A stretch of DNA of 64,000 bases. Source: Streptomyces jeddahensis (GTDB lineage Bacteria > Actinomycetota > Actinomycetes > Streptomycetales > Streptomycetaceae). The stretch spans positions 1 through 64,000 of the forward strand of contig NZ_LOHS01000057.1 in the NCBI RefSeq assembly GCF_001642995.1, read 5' to 3'. Below the pieces are notes generated by a model. That model worked only from the letters and a program-made list of their open reading frames with translations. It did not search any database and had not been told where the DNA came from. How positions within the stretch are numbered: position 1 is the stretch's first letter; each line of letters opens with the position of its first letter. Positions 15,943-24,417 of the stretch are shown here, piece after piece. Both the position numbers and the translations under genes were made by a program.

Positions 15943-17090
15943 GCCGCGGCCTCTTCCTCGACTGACTCGATACCGGCATCGATGTCCTGGGCCGCGTCCA
16001 GACCGAACGTGTGGGCGGGGCTCCAGTGCAGGACCACCTCGGCGCCGGGCACCAGGCGGGCGTCGCGCTCGATGTTCTGGGCGTACACCGCGAACTCATC
16101 GCAGACCGGGGTGTCGACGACGTATTGCGTAGAGACGCCGATGAAGCTCGTGTCGGCGATGGTGCCGGTGATGCGGTTGCGGCCGTCGGGGATCGAGCCG
16201 GCGTCGTCCGCGTGCGTGAGGGAGATCTTCTCGGGGCGTATGCCGACCAGCACCTTGCCGCCGGTGGAGGCGGGGGCGGAACAGCGTGCGGCGGGCAGCA
16301 GCAGTTTGCTGTCGGCCGCCTTGACGACGATCTCGTCGCCGCTCTTCGCGTCGACCTCGGCCTTGATCAGGTTCGAGGTGCCGAGGAAGTTGGCGACGAA
16401 CGTGGACTGCGGGTTCTCGTAGAGCTCGGCGGGCGAGCCGAGCTGCTCGACGCGGCCGGCGTTCATCACCGCGACCGTGTCGGCCATGGTCATGGCCTCC
16501 TCCTGGTCGTGGGTGACGTGGATGAACGTGATGCCCACCTCGGTCTGGATGCGCTTGAGTTCGAGCTGCATCTGCCGGCGCAGCTTGAGGTCGAGGGCGC
16601 CCAGCGGCTCATCGAGGAGCAGCACCTTGGGGTGGTTGATCAGCGCGCGGGCGACGGCGACGCGCTGCTGCTGGCCGCCGGAGAGCTGGTGCGGCTTCTT
16701 GCGGGCCTGCTCACCCAGCTGCACCAGGTCGAGCATCTCCTCGACCTGCTTCTTCACGGACTTGATGCCGCGGCGGCGCAGGCCGAAGGCGACGTTCTCG
16801 AAGACGTCGAGGTGCGGGAACAGCGCGTACGACTGGAAGACGGTGTTCACGGGCCGCTTGTACGGGGGCAGCGCGGTCACGTCCTGGTCGCCGAGCGAGA
16901 CGGTGCCGGTGGTGGGCTCCTCCAGTCCGGCGATCATGCGGAGCGTGGTGGTCTTACCGCACCCGGACGCCCCGAGCAGCGCGAAGAAACTGCCCTGCGG
17001 CACGGTGAGGTCGAGCGGGTGCACGGCGGTGAACGAGCCGTAGGTCTTACTGATCCCGGAAAGGCGAACGTCGCCGTTGGTGTCGGTCAT
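15939..17090 (-). CDS. potA: Polyamine ABC transporter ATP-binding protein, PotA type
   Basis: 383 residues. Walker A is GASGCGKTT, the Q-loop follows, the signature is LSGGQQQRVAVARAL, Walker B is VLLLDEPLGALD, and the H-loop is VTHDQEEA. After the ATPase domain (about residue 240) comes a C-terminal OB-fold (TOBE) regulatory domain with GIRPEKI. It is the motor of the uptake system, with two copies expected per transporter. Start: ATG at 17090 preceded by GGGAA. An in-frame ATG at 17102 is possible but has no good ribosome site. Confidence 0.93.
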   Translation of the reverse strand: MTDTNGDVRLSGISKTYGSFTAVHPLDLTVPQGSFFALLGASGCGKTTTLRMIAGLEEPTTGTVSLGDQDVTALPPYKRPVNTVFQSYALFPHLDVFENVAFGLRRRGIKSVKKQVEEMLDLVQLGEQARKKPHQLSGGQQQRVAVARALINHPKVLLLDEPLGALDLKLRRQMQLELKRIQTEVGITFIHVTHDQEEAMTMADTVAVMNAGRVEQLGSPAELYENPQSTFVANFLGTSNLIKAEVDAKSGDEIVVKAADSKLLLPAARCSAPASTGGKVLVGIRPEKISLTHADDAGSIPDGRNRITGTIADTSFIGVSTQYVVDTPVCDEFAVYAQNIERDARLVPGAEVVLHWSPAHTFGLDAAQDIDAGIESVEEEAAA

Positions 17091-17232
17091 GAGTGTTCCC
17101 ATGGGTCGAGGGAGGGGAGACGGGGATACCGCTGTGGGCAGGCGTTCCGCGGGGCGGAACGGGTGGGCACAGCCCACGACGCAGGGCAACTGCGCGCGGT
17201 ACCTGCGCCCCGGCACCGTAAGAGGCCAGTGC

Positions 17233-18477
17233 CTACGCCCCGGTGAGCTTGGCGAACTTCTCCTCGTACGCCGTCTCTTCCTTCGGCGTCAGCGACCGGA
17301 AGGCGTTGGACTTGGCGGCCATCGCCTTGTCGGGAATGATCAGCGGATTGTTCGCCGCGTCCTCGTCGATCTTCGCGAGCTCCGCGCGCACCCCGTCGAC
17401 GGGGCACACGTAGTTGATGTAGGCGGCGAGCTGCGCGGCCGGGCCCGGCTCGTAGTAGTAGTCGATGAGCCGCTCGGCGTTGGTCTTGTGGCGCGCCTTG
17501 TTGGGGACCAGCAGGTTGTCCGTGGACGTGAGGTAGCCGCTGTCGGGGATGACGAAGTCGACGTCCGGGTTGTCCGCCTTGAGCTGGACGACGTCGCCCG
17601 CCCATGCGAGACAGGCCGCGAGGTCGCCCTTGGTGAGGTCCGACGTGTAGTCGTTGCCGGTGAAGCGGCGTATCTGACCCTTGTCGACGGCCTTCTGAAG
17701 CCGGGCGACCGTCGCGTCGAAGTCGTCGTCCGTGAACTTCCCGGGGTCCTTGCCCATGTCGAGCATCGTCATGCCGATGCTGTCGCGCATCTCGGAGAGG
17801 AAACCGACGCGCCCCTTGAGCTTGGGGTTGTCGAGCATGTCGGAGACCGAGGAGACCTTCTCGCCGTCCAGGGCCTTCTTGTTGAACGCGATGACGGTCG
17901 AGATACCGGTCCAGGGGTACGAGTACGCGCGGCCCGGGTCCCAGTCGGGGCTGCGGAACTGGGACGACAGATTGGCGTACGCATGCGGCAGGTTGGACGG
18001 GTCCAGCTTCTGGACCCACCCGAAGCGGATGAGCCGGGCGGCGAGCCAGTCGGTGACGCAGATGAGGTCGCGCCCGGTGTCCTGACCGGCCGCCAGCTGC
18101 GGCTTGATCTTGCCGAAGAACTCGACGTTGTCGTTGATGTCCTCGGTGTACTTGACCTTGATCCCGGTGCGCTTGGTGAACGCGTCCAGCGTCGGGTGGT
18201 GCTTCTCGCTCTCGTCGACGTCCATGTACTCGGTCCAGTTGGAGAAGTTGATCTCCTTCTCCTTGGCCGAGTGGTCCTCGGACGAGACGCCCTGGGTCTT
18301 GCTCGCCGGGGGGATCCCGCAGCCGCTGAGCGCCCCGAGCCCGCCGGCGGCGAGCGCGCCGCCGGCGGAGGCGCGCAGCAGGGAACGGCGGGTGAGGGCG
18401 GCTCGGCCGTTCCTCAGACTGCGCCGCATGGCGGCCAGTTGGGCTCGGGAAAGCGGGTCGGGCTCGTACTGCTGCAT
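17233..18477 (-). CDS. potD: Polyamine-binding lipoprotein, PotD/PotF type
   Basis: 414 residues. The N-terminus has a twin-arginine motif (LTRRSLLRASAG) and a lipobox (LSGCG), giving a Tat-exported lipoprotein that captures polyamine outside the cell. The mature part starts with INFSNWTEYMD, the usual first strand of spermidine/putrescine-binding proteins. It continues with YTEDINDNVEFFGKI and DLICVTDWLA, characteristic of this family. Start: ATG at 18477, preceded by GAAAGGG. It lies 106 bases downstream of the aldehyde dehydrogenase and 142 bases upstream of potA. Which polyamine it prefers cannot be read directly; the operon partners favour putrescine. Confidence 0.93.
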   Translation of the reverse strand: MQQYEPDPLSRAQLAAMRRSLRNGRAALTRRSLLRASAGGALAAGGLGALSGCGIPPASKTQGVSSEDHSAKEKEINFSNWTEYMDVDESEKHHPTLDAFTKRTGIKVKYTEDINDNVEFFGKIKPQLAAGQDTGRDLICVTDWLAARLIRFGWVQKLDPSNLPHAYANLSSQFRSPDWDPGRAYSYPWTGISTVIAFNKKALDGEKVSSVSDMLDNPKLKGRVGFLSEMRDSIGMTMLDMGKDPGKFTDDDFDATVARLQKAVDKGQIRRFTGNDYTSDLTKGDLAACLAWAGDVVQLKADNPDVDFVIPDSGYLTSTDNLLVPNKARHKTNAERLIDYYYEPGPAAQLAAYINYVCPVDGVRAELAKIDEDAANNPLIIPDKAMAAKSNAFRSLTPKEETAYEEKFAKLTGA

Positions 18478-18583
18478 GCGCGTGGTGCCCTTTCGGGTCG
18501 GTTCCCTTGGGGTGGTGGGGTGTCCTTGCTGGGGGACGGGGGTGGGGCCTCGCGGGTGGTGGGTGCCGCTGACCGGGCGCCCG

Positions 18584-20119
18584 CTACCGATCGCCGAACA
18601 CCGTGCGGTGCCAGTCCTTCGCAGCCACCCCGGTGTTGTCGAACATGACGTGCTTGATCTGCGTGTACTCGTCGAACGAGTACGAGGACATGTCCTTGCC
18701 GAAGCCGGATGCCTTGTATCCGCCGTGCGGCATCTCGCTGATGATCGGGATGTGGTCGTTGACCCAGACGCAGCCCGCCTTGATCTCGCGTGTCGCGCGG
18801 TTCGCACGGTACACGTCACGACTCCAGGCGGAGGCCGCGAGACCGTACGGGATGTCGTTGGCGAGCCGGATGCCCTCGTCGTCGCTGTCGAAGGGGAGCA
18901 CGGCGAGCACCGGCCCGAAGATCTCGGACTGCACGACCTCGCTGTCCTGGGGGGCGTCCGCGATCAGCGTCGGCCTGTAGTAGGCGCCGTCCTTCAGGGT
19001 GCCGCCGGGTGCCTCGCCGCCGGTGACGATCCGTGCGTAACTCCTGGCGCGCTCGACGAATCCGGCGACGCGGTCGCGCTGGGCATGGGAGATGAGCGGG
19101 CCGAGGTCGGTGGACGGATCGAAGGGGTCGCCAAGCCGCACGGTCTCCATCAGGTCGGCGACGCCTTCGACGAACGCCTCGTAGAGCGGACGTTGCACGT
19201 ACGCGCGCGTGGCGGCCGTGCAGTCCTGCCCGGTGTTGATGAGCGCGCCCGCGACCGCGCCGTGGACGGCGGCCTCCAGGTCGGCGTCGTCGAAGACGAC
19301 GAAGGGCGCCTTGCCGCCCAGTTCGAGGTGGAGCCGCTTGACCGTTGCGGTGGCGATCTCGGCGACGCGCTTGCCGACGCCCGTGGAGCCGGTGAAGGAC
19401 GTCATGGCGACGTTCGGGTGCCCGACGAGATGCTCGCCGGCGTCCTGGCCCGCGCCGGTGACGATGTTGACGACACCGTCGGGAATGCCCGCGTCGGTGG
19501 CCGCCAGTGCGAAGAGCAGGGAGGTCAGGGGCGTGAGCTCGGAAGGCTTCAGGACGATGGTGTTGCCGGCGGCGATGGCCGGCAGGATCTTCCAAGCGGC
19601 CATCTGCAGCGGGTAGTTCCAGGGGGCGACGGACCCGACGACCCCGATGGGCTCGCGCCGGACGTACGAGGTGTGGTCGCCGCTGTACTCCCCCGCGGAC
19701 TGTCCCTGGAGATGCCGGGCGGCGCCCGCGAAGAACGCGGTGTTGTCCACCGTGCCCGGCACGTCGAACTCCCGGCTCAGCTTGATCGGCTTGCCGCACT
19801 GCAGCGACTCCGCGTGCGCGAACTCGTCGGCACGCTCGGCGAGTACGGCGGCGAAACGGTGCATCGCGTCGGAGCGCTCGCCCGGCGTGGCGCCGGACCA
19901 TCCCGGGAACGCCTCGCGCGCGGCGGCGACGGCCGCGTCGACGTCCGCAGGGCCCCCGAGTTTGTACGTGTACACCTCGTCGCCCGTGGCCGGGTCGACC
20001 ACCGCGTGCGTGCGACCGGAGGTGCCCTCGGCCGGGCGGCCCGCGATGTACTGCGCGCCCTCCGCGAAACGGTCCTGCGCTGACCAGCGGTCGCGGTTTC
20101 CGTGCCCCGGGTTGTGCAT
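18584..20119 (-). CDS. Gamma-aminobutyraldehyde dehydrogenase-type aldehyde dehydrogenase
   Basis: 511 residues. The aldehyde dehydrogenase landmarks are APWNYPLQMAAWKI, ELGGKAPFVVF and the catalytic Cys in NTGQDCTAATR; the C-terminal MPHGGYKASGFGKD is typical of 4-aminobutyraldehyde and betaine aldehyde dehydrogenases. It should oxidise 4-aminobutyraldehyde from putrescine to GABA with NAD+. First gene of the polyamine operon. It is clearly paralogous to the gene at 28362-29801, and both share a spaced inverted repeat in their upstream regions. Start: ATG at 20119, preceded by GGAGGAGAG. Confidence 0.92.
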   Translation of the reverse strand: MHNPGHGNRDRWSAQDRFAEGAQYIAGRPAEGTSGRTHAVVDPATGDEVYTYKLGGPADVDAAVAAAREAFPGWSGATPGERSDAMHRFAAVLAERADEFAHAESLQCGKPIKLSREFDVPGTVDNTAFFAGAARHLQGQSAGEYSGDHTSYVRREPIGVVGSVAPWNYPLQMAAWKILPAIAAGNTIVLKPSELTPLTSLLFALAATDAGIPDGVVNIVTGAGQDAGEHLVGHPNVAMTSFTGSTGVGKRVAEIATATVKRLHLELGGKAPFVVFDDADLEAAVHGAVAGALINTGQDCTAATRAYVQRPLYEAFVEGVADLMETVRLGDPFDPSTDLGPLISHAQRDRVAGFVERARSYARIVTGGEAPGGTLKDGAYYRPTLIADAPQDSEVVQSEIFGPVLAVLPFDSDDEGIRLANDIPYGLAASAWSRDVYRANRATREIKAGCVWVNDHIPIISEMPHGGYKASGFGKDMSSYSFDEYTQIKHVMFDNTGVAAKDWHRTVFGDR

Positions 20120-20219
20120 GTCGCTCTCCTCCGCCGACCTCCCCTTACACGTGAGGGCAGGCGTGGCTCCAGCTCGATGTGAGTGCCGATCCTGACAGAG
20201 CAATACTCGCCCAACAAGT

Positions 20220-20255
20220 GATTCCGTTGTTTCCGTTTGGTTACGCAACGGAATC
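20220..20255. promoter_or_regulatory. Spaced inverted repeat upstream of the polyamine operon
   Basis: GATTCCGTTG and CAACGGAATC form a perfect 10-bp inverted repeat with a 16-base spacer, about 100 bases before the first gene of the operon. The same half sites with the same 26-base offset occur at 29893-29928. The likely binder is the AsnC/Lrp regulator encoded at 29978; this is inference. Confidence 0.6.
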
Positions 20256-20326
20256 TGTCGAGGCGCAGGCCGCGAGCCATGGAAATGCAGAGCCTTGTGT
20301 CAGTGGCGGCTGCCAGACTCGGGGCC

Positions 20327-20898
20327 ATGGTGACGATCGATTCTTGGGAATCCCTGACCAGGGAGATCCGCTCGGGGGCAAGCGTCGAGTACCTGCATTT
20401 CTGGGGGCACAGACCGCGGCCGGACGGGACCGTGGGCGCGGGTTGCCTGAGCCAGTGGTGGCCGTCCCCGTTCCGGGTCGGCGGGGTGGAGTATGCGACA
20501 GCCGAGCACTGGATGATGGCGGCGAAGGCGCGGCTGTTCGGCGACGCCGAGGCCGAAGAGCGTGTGCTGGCCCCCTCATCGCCGGCCGCCGCGAAGAAGG
20601 CGGGGCGGCTGGTGCGCGGCTTCGACGAGGCGATATGGGCGCGCGAGCGGTTCGCGATCGTGGTGGAGGGCAGCGTCCAGAAGTTCTCGGCGCACGCGGA
20701 CCTGCGGGAGTCCTGCTGGCCACGCGGGACCGGGTGCTCGTCGAGGCCAGTCCCATGGACCGGATATGGGGCATCGGACTGGCCGCGGACGACGAGCGGG
20801 CCGGGGATCCGGAGCGCTGGCGCGGACTGAATCTGCTGGGGTTCGCGTTGATGGAGGCGCGCGAGCAGCTCGCGGCGGAACTCCCTGACCGGCCCTGA
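20327..20898 (+). pseudogene. NADAR-family (YbiA-like) gene interrupted by a one-base frameshift
   Basis: NADAR proteins act on ADP-ribose-linked N-glycosidic bonds or riboflavin intermediates. The first part reads QWWPSPFRVGGVEYATAEHW, MMAAKARLFGD and FDEAIWARERFAIVVEGS, all hallmark segments. After HADLRES the frame becomes CWPRGTG, while the adjoining frame continues with LLATRDRVLVEASPMDRIWG and GLNLLGFALMEAREQL, the expected family C-terminus. One missing base near 20711-20713 (TCCTGCTGG where TCCCTGCTGG is expected) explains the break. Either the gene is a recent pseudogene or the sequence has an error. Start: ATG at 20327; stop TGA at 20896-20898. Confidence 0.85.
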
Positions 20899-20921
20899 CG
20901 GTCCGCGCCGGACCGTCAGGG
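20893..20921. terminator. Bidirectional terminator after the NADAR gene
   Basis: Perfect 13-bp stem with a three-base CGC loop. It overlaps the NADAR stop codon and faces the 3' end of the convergent DUF4190 gene. Confidence 0.88.
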
Positions 20922-20932
20922 GCGGGCGTGGG

Positions 20933-21442
20933 TCAGGACATTGCCCCCAGTCCTCCTATGACTCCCACCGCGACCAGCAGGAGTCCGAGCAACGGCAGCA
21001 ACACGGTGGCCACGATGCCGCACACGAGTCCGGTGGTCGCGGCGCCCTTGTTGGTCGCCTCACCCCGGTTGGCCTTGCCCCGGCCGATCGCGCCGAAGAT
21101 GATCGCGAGGATGCCGAGGATGATGCCGAAGAAGATCAGAAAACCCGTCAGGGTGCAGACGACGCCGATGATGCCCAGGACCAGACCGGTGGTGCCCATA
21201 CCGTTGCTCGGCTGCGTGGGCGCCGCATAACCCGGTGCTCCGTACGGCGTGGCGGGCGGTACGGCCGGGGGTGTCGCCGGACCGGGGTAGCCGTATCCGG
21301 GAGTGGCCGGCGGGGTCGCCGGACCCGGGTATCCGTATCCGGGAGTGGGCGGAGTGGGCGGCTGCTGCGGCGCCCCGTACGGGTTGTTTCCGTGGTCGCC
21401 GGGTGGTCCGAAACCACCGGGCTGTGCATTCGGATCGGACAC
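20933..21442 (-). CDS. DUF4190-type small membrane protein
   Basis: 169 residues. The N-terminal half is Pro/Gly/Tyr-rich with a tandem GYGYPGPATPPA repeat. The C-terminal half has two membrane helices (LVLGIIGVVCTLTGFLIFFG and LVCGIVATVLLPLLGLLLVAVG) separated by a basic/polar loop (GRGKANRGEATNKG), the DUF4190 arrangement. Function unknown. It lies just downstream of a second DUF4190 gene on the same strand. Start: GTG at 21442, with GGAGGGGAG eight bases upstream. Confidence 0.82.
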   Translation of the reverse strand: MSDPNAQPGGFGPPGDHGNNPYGAPQQPPTPPTPGYGYPGPATPPATPGYGYPGPATPPAVPPATPYGAPGYAAPTQPSNGMGTTGLVLGIIGVVCTLTGFLIFFGIILGILAIIFGAIGRGKANRGEATNKGAATTGLVCGIVATVLLPLLGLLLVAVGVIGGLGAMS

Positions 21443-21505
21443 GAGACGATCTCCCCTCCGTTAATGAGTCGAGCCATCGTATGACCATGTGCACGACCAA
21501 AAGGC

Positions 21506-22285
21506 TCAGCTGCCGGCGCCCACGATGAGAGAGGTGGAGTAGGGGTCGCTTTCACTCGGGTCGTCGTACTCCGGCAACTTGCTGAACCCCCAGATCATCA
21601 GGCCCACGACCACTATTCCCAGCACGATGCCGACGATGCCCGTGACAATCCCCGTGATGGCCATTCCGGAGTTGGTGGCCTGGCCGCGCTGCACGTGTCT
21701 GCGTCCCAGCACACCGAAGATCAGGGCGAGGATGCCGAGGACGATGCTGACCACGCCGTACAGGCAGAAGAGACAGACCGAGAGGATGCCGAGGACCATG
21801 GCGGCGATGCCCATCCCGTTGCGCGGCTGCACCGGCATACCGGGCCACGCGTATCCGGGATAGCCGTAGCCGCCGGGTCCGGGTGCTGCCACCGAGGTCT
21901 CGGGGTAGAGCGGGAGGCCTCCGTAACCCAGGTCCGGGCCGTCGGGGGCGGGCGGCACCGGGGGCACCGCGTCGCCCGGGCCCGGAAGCGGACCCGGACC
22001 CGGGATAGGCCCCGCGCCTGGAACGGGACCCGGTACTGGACCCGAGCCCAGGGTGCCGTCCAGCGGCGCGAAGGAACCGCCCACCCGGCCGTCGATGAGC
22101 GTCTCCTGATCCTGCACCTGCGGCACGTCCTGCCCGCGCTGCGTCGGCATGTCCTGCGCGTGCTGCGGTGGCACCGGCGGTTGCTGCGGCTTGCTCAGGC
22201 CGATCCTGGGGGCGGAATCCTCGGGCGGTGCCCACGGGTCCCGGGGTGCGGAATCGCCCGGTATGTGCTGGTTGTCGTCGTTCAT
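21506..22285 (-). CDS. DUF4190-type membrane protein with long Pro-rich N-terminus
   Basis: 259 residues. About 150 disordered Pro/Gly-rich residues, including a PVPGPVPGAGPIPGPGPLPG run, precede two membrane helices (MVLGILSVCLFCLYGVVSIV and the IVTGIVGIVLGIVVVGLMIW segment). The loop between the helices (GRRHVQRGQATNSG) matches the pattern of the downstream neighbour, so the pair arose by duplication. The C-terminal tail is acidic and polar. Function unknown. Start: ATG at 22285. The two genes are 63 bases apart and probably cotranscribed. Confidence 0.82.
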   Translation of the reverse strand: MNDDNQHIPGDSAPRDPWAPPEDSAPRIGLSKPQQPPVPPQHAQDMPTQRGQDVPQVQDQETLIDGRVGGSFAPLDGTLGSGPVPGPVPGAGPIPGPGPLPGPGDAVPPVPPAPDGPDLGYGGLPLYPETSVAAPGPGGYGYPGYAWPGMPVQPRNGMGIAAMVLGILSVCLFCLYGVVSIVLGILALIFGVLGRRHVQRGQATNSGMAITGIVTGIVGIVLGIVVVGLMIWGFSKLPEYDDPSESDPYSTSLIVGAGS

Positions 22286-22437
22286 CCGGGCGAGCCCCCC
22301 TCGTCGTCTGCGTGCTGGTCATGTTAGGGCCCACACGGACTCGGCGCCGACCGCCGCCTACTCTGATCCCTGAACCACCGATCAGCCGATCACCGCGCCC
22401 ACCGCACACCGGCAGGCGCCGTTCCCGGGAGGGACCC

Positions 22438-23502
22438 TTGACCGACCGCCGCGACAGCGACCGCGTCCGCCACCGCGATCTGCGGACCTTCATCGCCGGA
22501 CTGCCCAAGGCCGAACTGCACGTGCACCACGTCGGCTCCGCCTCCCCCCGGATCGTCTCCGAGCTCGCCGCCCGCCACCCCGACTCGAAGGTGCCGACCG
22601 ACCCCGAAGCGCTGGCCGACTACTTCACGTTCACGGACTTCGCGCACTTCATCGAGGTGTACCTGTCCGTCGTCGACCTGATCCGCACGCCTGAGGACGT
22701 GCGCCTGCTGACGTACGAGGTGGCCCGCGACATGGCCCGGCAGAGCGTGCGCTACGCCGAGCTCACCATCACCCCGTACTCGTCGACCCGCCGCGGCATC
22801 GACGAGCGGGCCTTCATGGACGCCATCGAGGACGCCCGCAAGGCGGCCGAGGCCGAACTCGGTGTCGTACTGCGCTGGTGCTTCGACATCCCGGGCGAAG
22901 CGGGTCTCGAGGCGGCCGAGGAGACCACGCGGCTCGCCACCAGTGACGGGCTGCGCCCGGAGGGCCTGGTCTCGTTCGGGCTCGGCGGGCCCGAGATCGG
23001 CGTGCCGCGGCCCCAGTTCAAGCCGTACTTCGACCGCGCGATCGCCGCGGGTCTGCACTCCGTGCCGCACGCGGGCGAGACCACGGGCCCGGAGACCATA
23101 TGGGACGCCCTGACCGAGCTGCGCGCGGAGCGCATCGGTCACGGCACGAGCGCCACGCAGGACCCGAAGCTGCTCGCCCACCTCGCCGAGCGGCGCATTC
23201 CGCTGGAGGTCTGCCCGACCTCCAACATCGCCACCCGCGCGGTACGCACCCTGGACGAGCACCCGATCAAGGAGATGGCGGCGGCCGGGGTCCTGGTCAC
23301 GATCAACTCCGACGACCCGCCGATGTTCGGCACGGACCTCGATACGGAGTACGCGGTCGCGGCCCGCCTCCTCGGTCTCGACGAGCAGGGGCTCGCCGCC
23401 CTCGCGAAGAACGCCGTCGAGGCGTCCTTCCTCGACGCCCCCGGCAAGGCCGGTCTCTCCGCCGAGATCGACGCCTACACGGCGGAGTGGCTCGCGGGAT
23501 GA
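22438..23502 (+). CDS. Adenosine deaminase-family enzyme, probable aminodeoxyfutalosine deaminase
   Basis: 354 residues with the metal-dependent deaminase motifs HVHHVG (first metal ligands), HAGET, RIGHG, EVCPTSN and NSDDPPMF. It is usually annotated as adenosine deaminase. From memory, the S. avermitilis protein Sav2595, which should sit at this conserved locus, was shown to deaminate 6-amino-6-deoxyfutalosine in the futalosine route to menaquinone. The HVHHVGSAS form, in place of HVHLDG, fits a divergent subgroup. I therefore favour that role, but orthology is inferred. Start: TTG at 22438 after a strong GGGAGGGA ribosome site; it fits better than upstream frames through non-coding DNA. 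It overlaps the next gene in ATGA. Confidence 0.85.
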   Translation: MTDRRDSDRVRHRDLRTFIAGLPKAELHVHHVGSASPRIVSELAARHPDSKVPTDPEALADYFTFTDFAHFIEVYLSVVDLIRTPEDVRLLTYEVARDMARQSVRYAELTITPYSSTRRGIDERAFMDAIEDARKAAEAELGVVLRWCFDIPGEAGLEAAEETTRLATSDGLRPEGLVSFGLGGPEIGVPRPQFKPYFDRAIAAGLHSVPHAGETTGPETIWDALTELRAERIGHGTSATQDPKLLAHLAERRIPLEVCPTSNIATRAVRTLDEHPIKEMAAAGVLVTINSDDPPMFGTDLDTEYAVAARLLGLDEQGLAALAKNAVEASFLDAPGKAGLSAEIDAYTAEWLAG

Positions 23503-24365
23503 GCAGTCCCGTCCAGACTGACGGCGGCCGCGGCATCGGCGGCCGAGGCCGGCGCGGCCGTGCCGGCCTCGGCGCCGTTCCGGAGGCTGGGGCCGGCACG
23601 GAGGCCGGGGCCGCCGACCATGGGCCCGTGCGCACCGTGACGGCCGTCGCCCACCGGGGAGATCCGTACCGCTTCCGCGAGAACACGCTCCCGTCGCTCC
23701 GCTCCGCGGTCGCCCGGGGTGCGGACGCCGTCGAGTTCGACGTCCGCCTGACGCGCGACGGCGTGCCGGTGCTGCTGCACGACAGGACGCTGAAGCGGCT
23801 GTGGGGGCACGACCGGCCGGTCTCGGCGCTGTCGGCCGCCGAGGTGCGGCAGATCACCGGCAACGGCGTACCGACCCTGGTGGAGGCGCTCGCGGTGCTC
23901 AGCGCTCCCACCAGCGACAACGGCGGCGACAGTCGCGACAGCCGGATCATGGTCGATCTGCCGGACGCCACGCCCGAGTCGGTCCGCACGGTCGTGGGCA
24001 TCGTCCGCGACTGCGGTGTGGCCGACCGGGTGTACTACTGCGCGGGCGCGACGGCGATGCTCGCGGTGCGCGCCGCCGACCCCGGCGCCGAGATCGCCCT
24101 GACCTGGACGACGCTGGCGCCGCCGCGCCCCGCTCTGCTCGACGCGGTACGGCCGCGGTGGCTCAACTACCGCTTTGGACTGATCGACCGGCAGCTGGCC
24201 GCCAGGGTGCACCGCGACGGGTATCTGCTGTCCGCCTGGACCCCGGACACCCGCCGCTCCATGCTCCGGCTCCTCGATCTGGGGGTCGACTCGATCACGA
24301 CGAACCGCATCGAAGCGTTGTGCGCGCTCCGCCGGGCGGCCGCGGTGGCGGGGCGGTTGAGGTGA
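23499..24365 (+). CDS. Glycerophosphodiester phosphodiesterase
   Basis: 288 residues of the GDPD TIM-barrel family, which hydrolyses glycerophosphodiesters to glycerol 3-phosphate and an alcohol. The motifs are VAHRGDPYRFRENTLPSL (His, Arg and Glu of the active site), EFDVRLTRDGVPVLLHD (metal ligands) and the C-terminal barrel strand SAWTPDT. No signal peptide is seen. The first 40 or so residues are Gly/Arg/Ala-rich and may not all be translated; an in-frame GTG at 23627, directly before the catalytic domain, is an alternative start. ATG at 23499 overlaps the upstream stop (ATGA), which supports coupling. Confidence 0.9.
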   Translation: MSSPVQTDGGRGIGGRGRRGRAGLGAVPEAGAGTEAGAADHGPVRTVTAVAHRGDPYRFRENTLPSLRSAVARGADAVEFDVRLTRDGVPVLLHDRTLKRLWGHDRPVSALSAAEVRQITGNGVPTLVEALAVLSAPTSDNGGDSRDSRIMVDLPDATPESVRTVVGIVRDCGVADRVYYCAGATAMLAVRAADPGAEIALTWTTLAPPRPALLDAVRPRWLNYRFGLIDRQLAARVHRDGYLLSAWTPDTRRSMLRLLDLGVDSITTNRIEALCALRRAAAVAGRLR

Positions 24366-24367
24366 CG

Positions 24368-24413
24368 GGACCGCCGTCACACGGTGCGGCGGCACAAGGT
24401 GCTACGGCGGTCC
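24368..24413. terminator. Probable bidirectional terminator
   Basis: GGACCGCCGT at 24368-24377 pairs with ACGGCGGTCC at 24404-24413 across a 26-base structured loop, between the 3' ends of the phosphodiesterase and sigma-factor genes. Confidence 0.6.
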
Positions 24414-24417
24414 GCCC

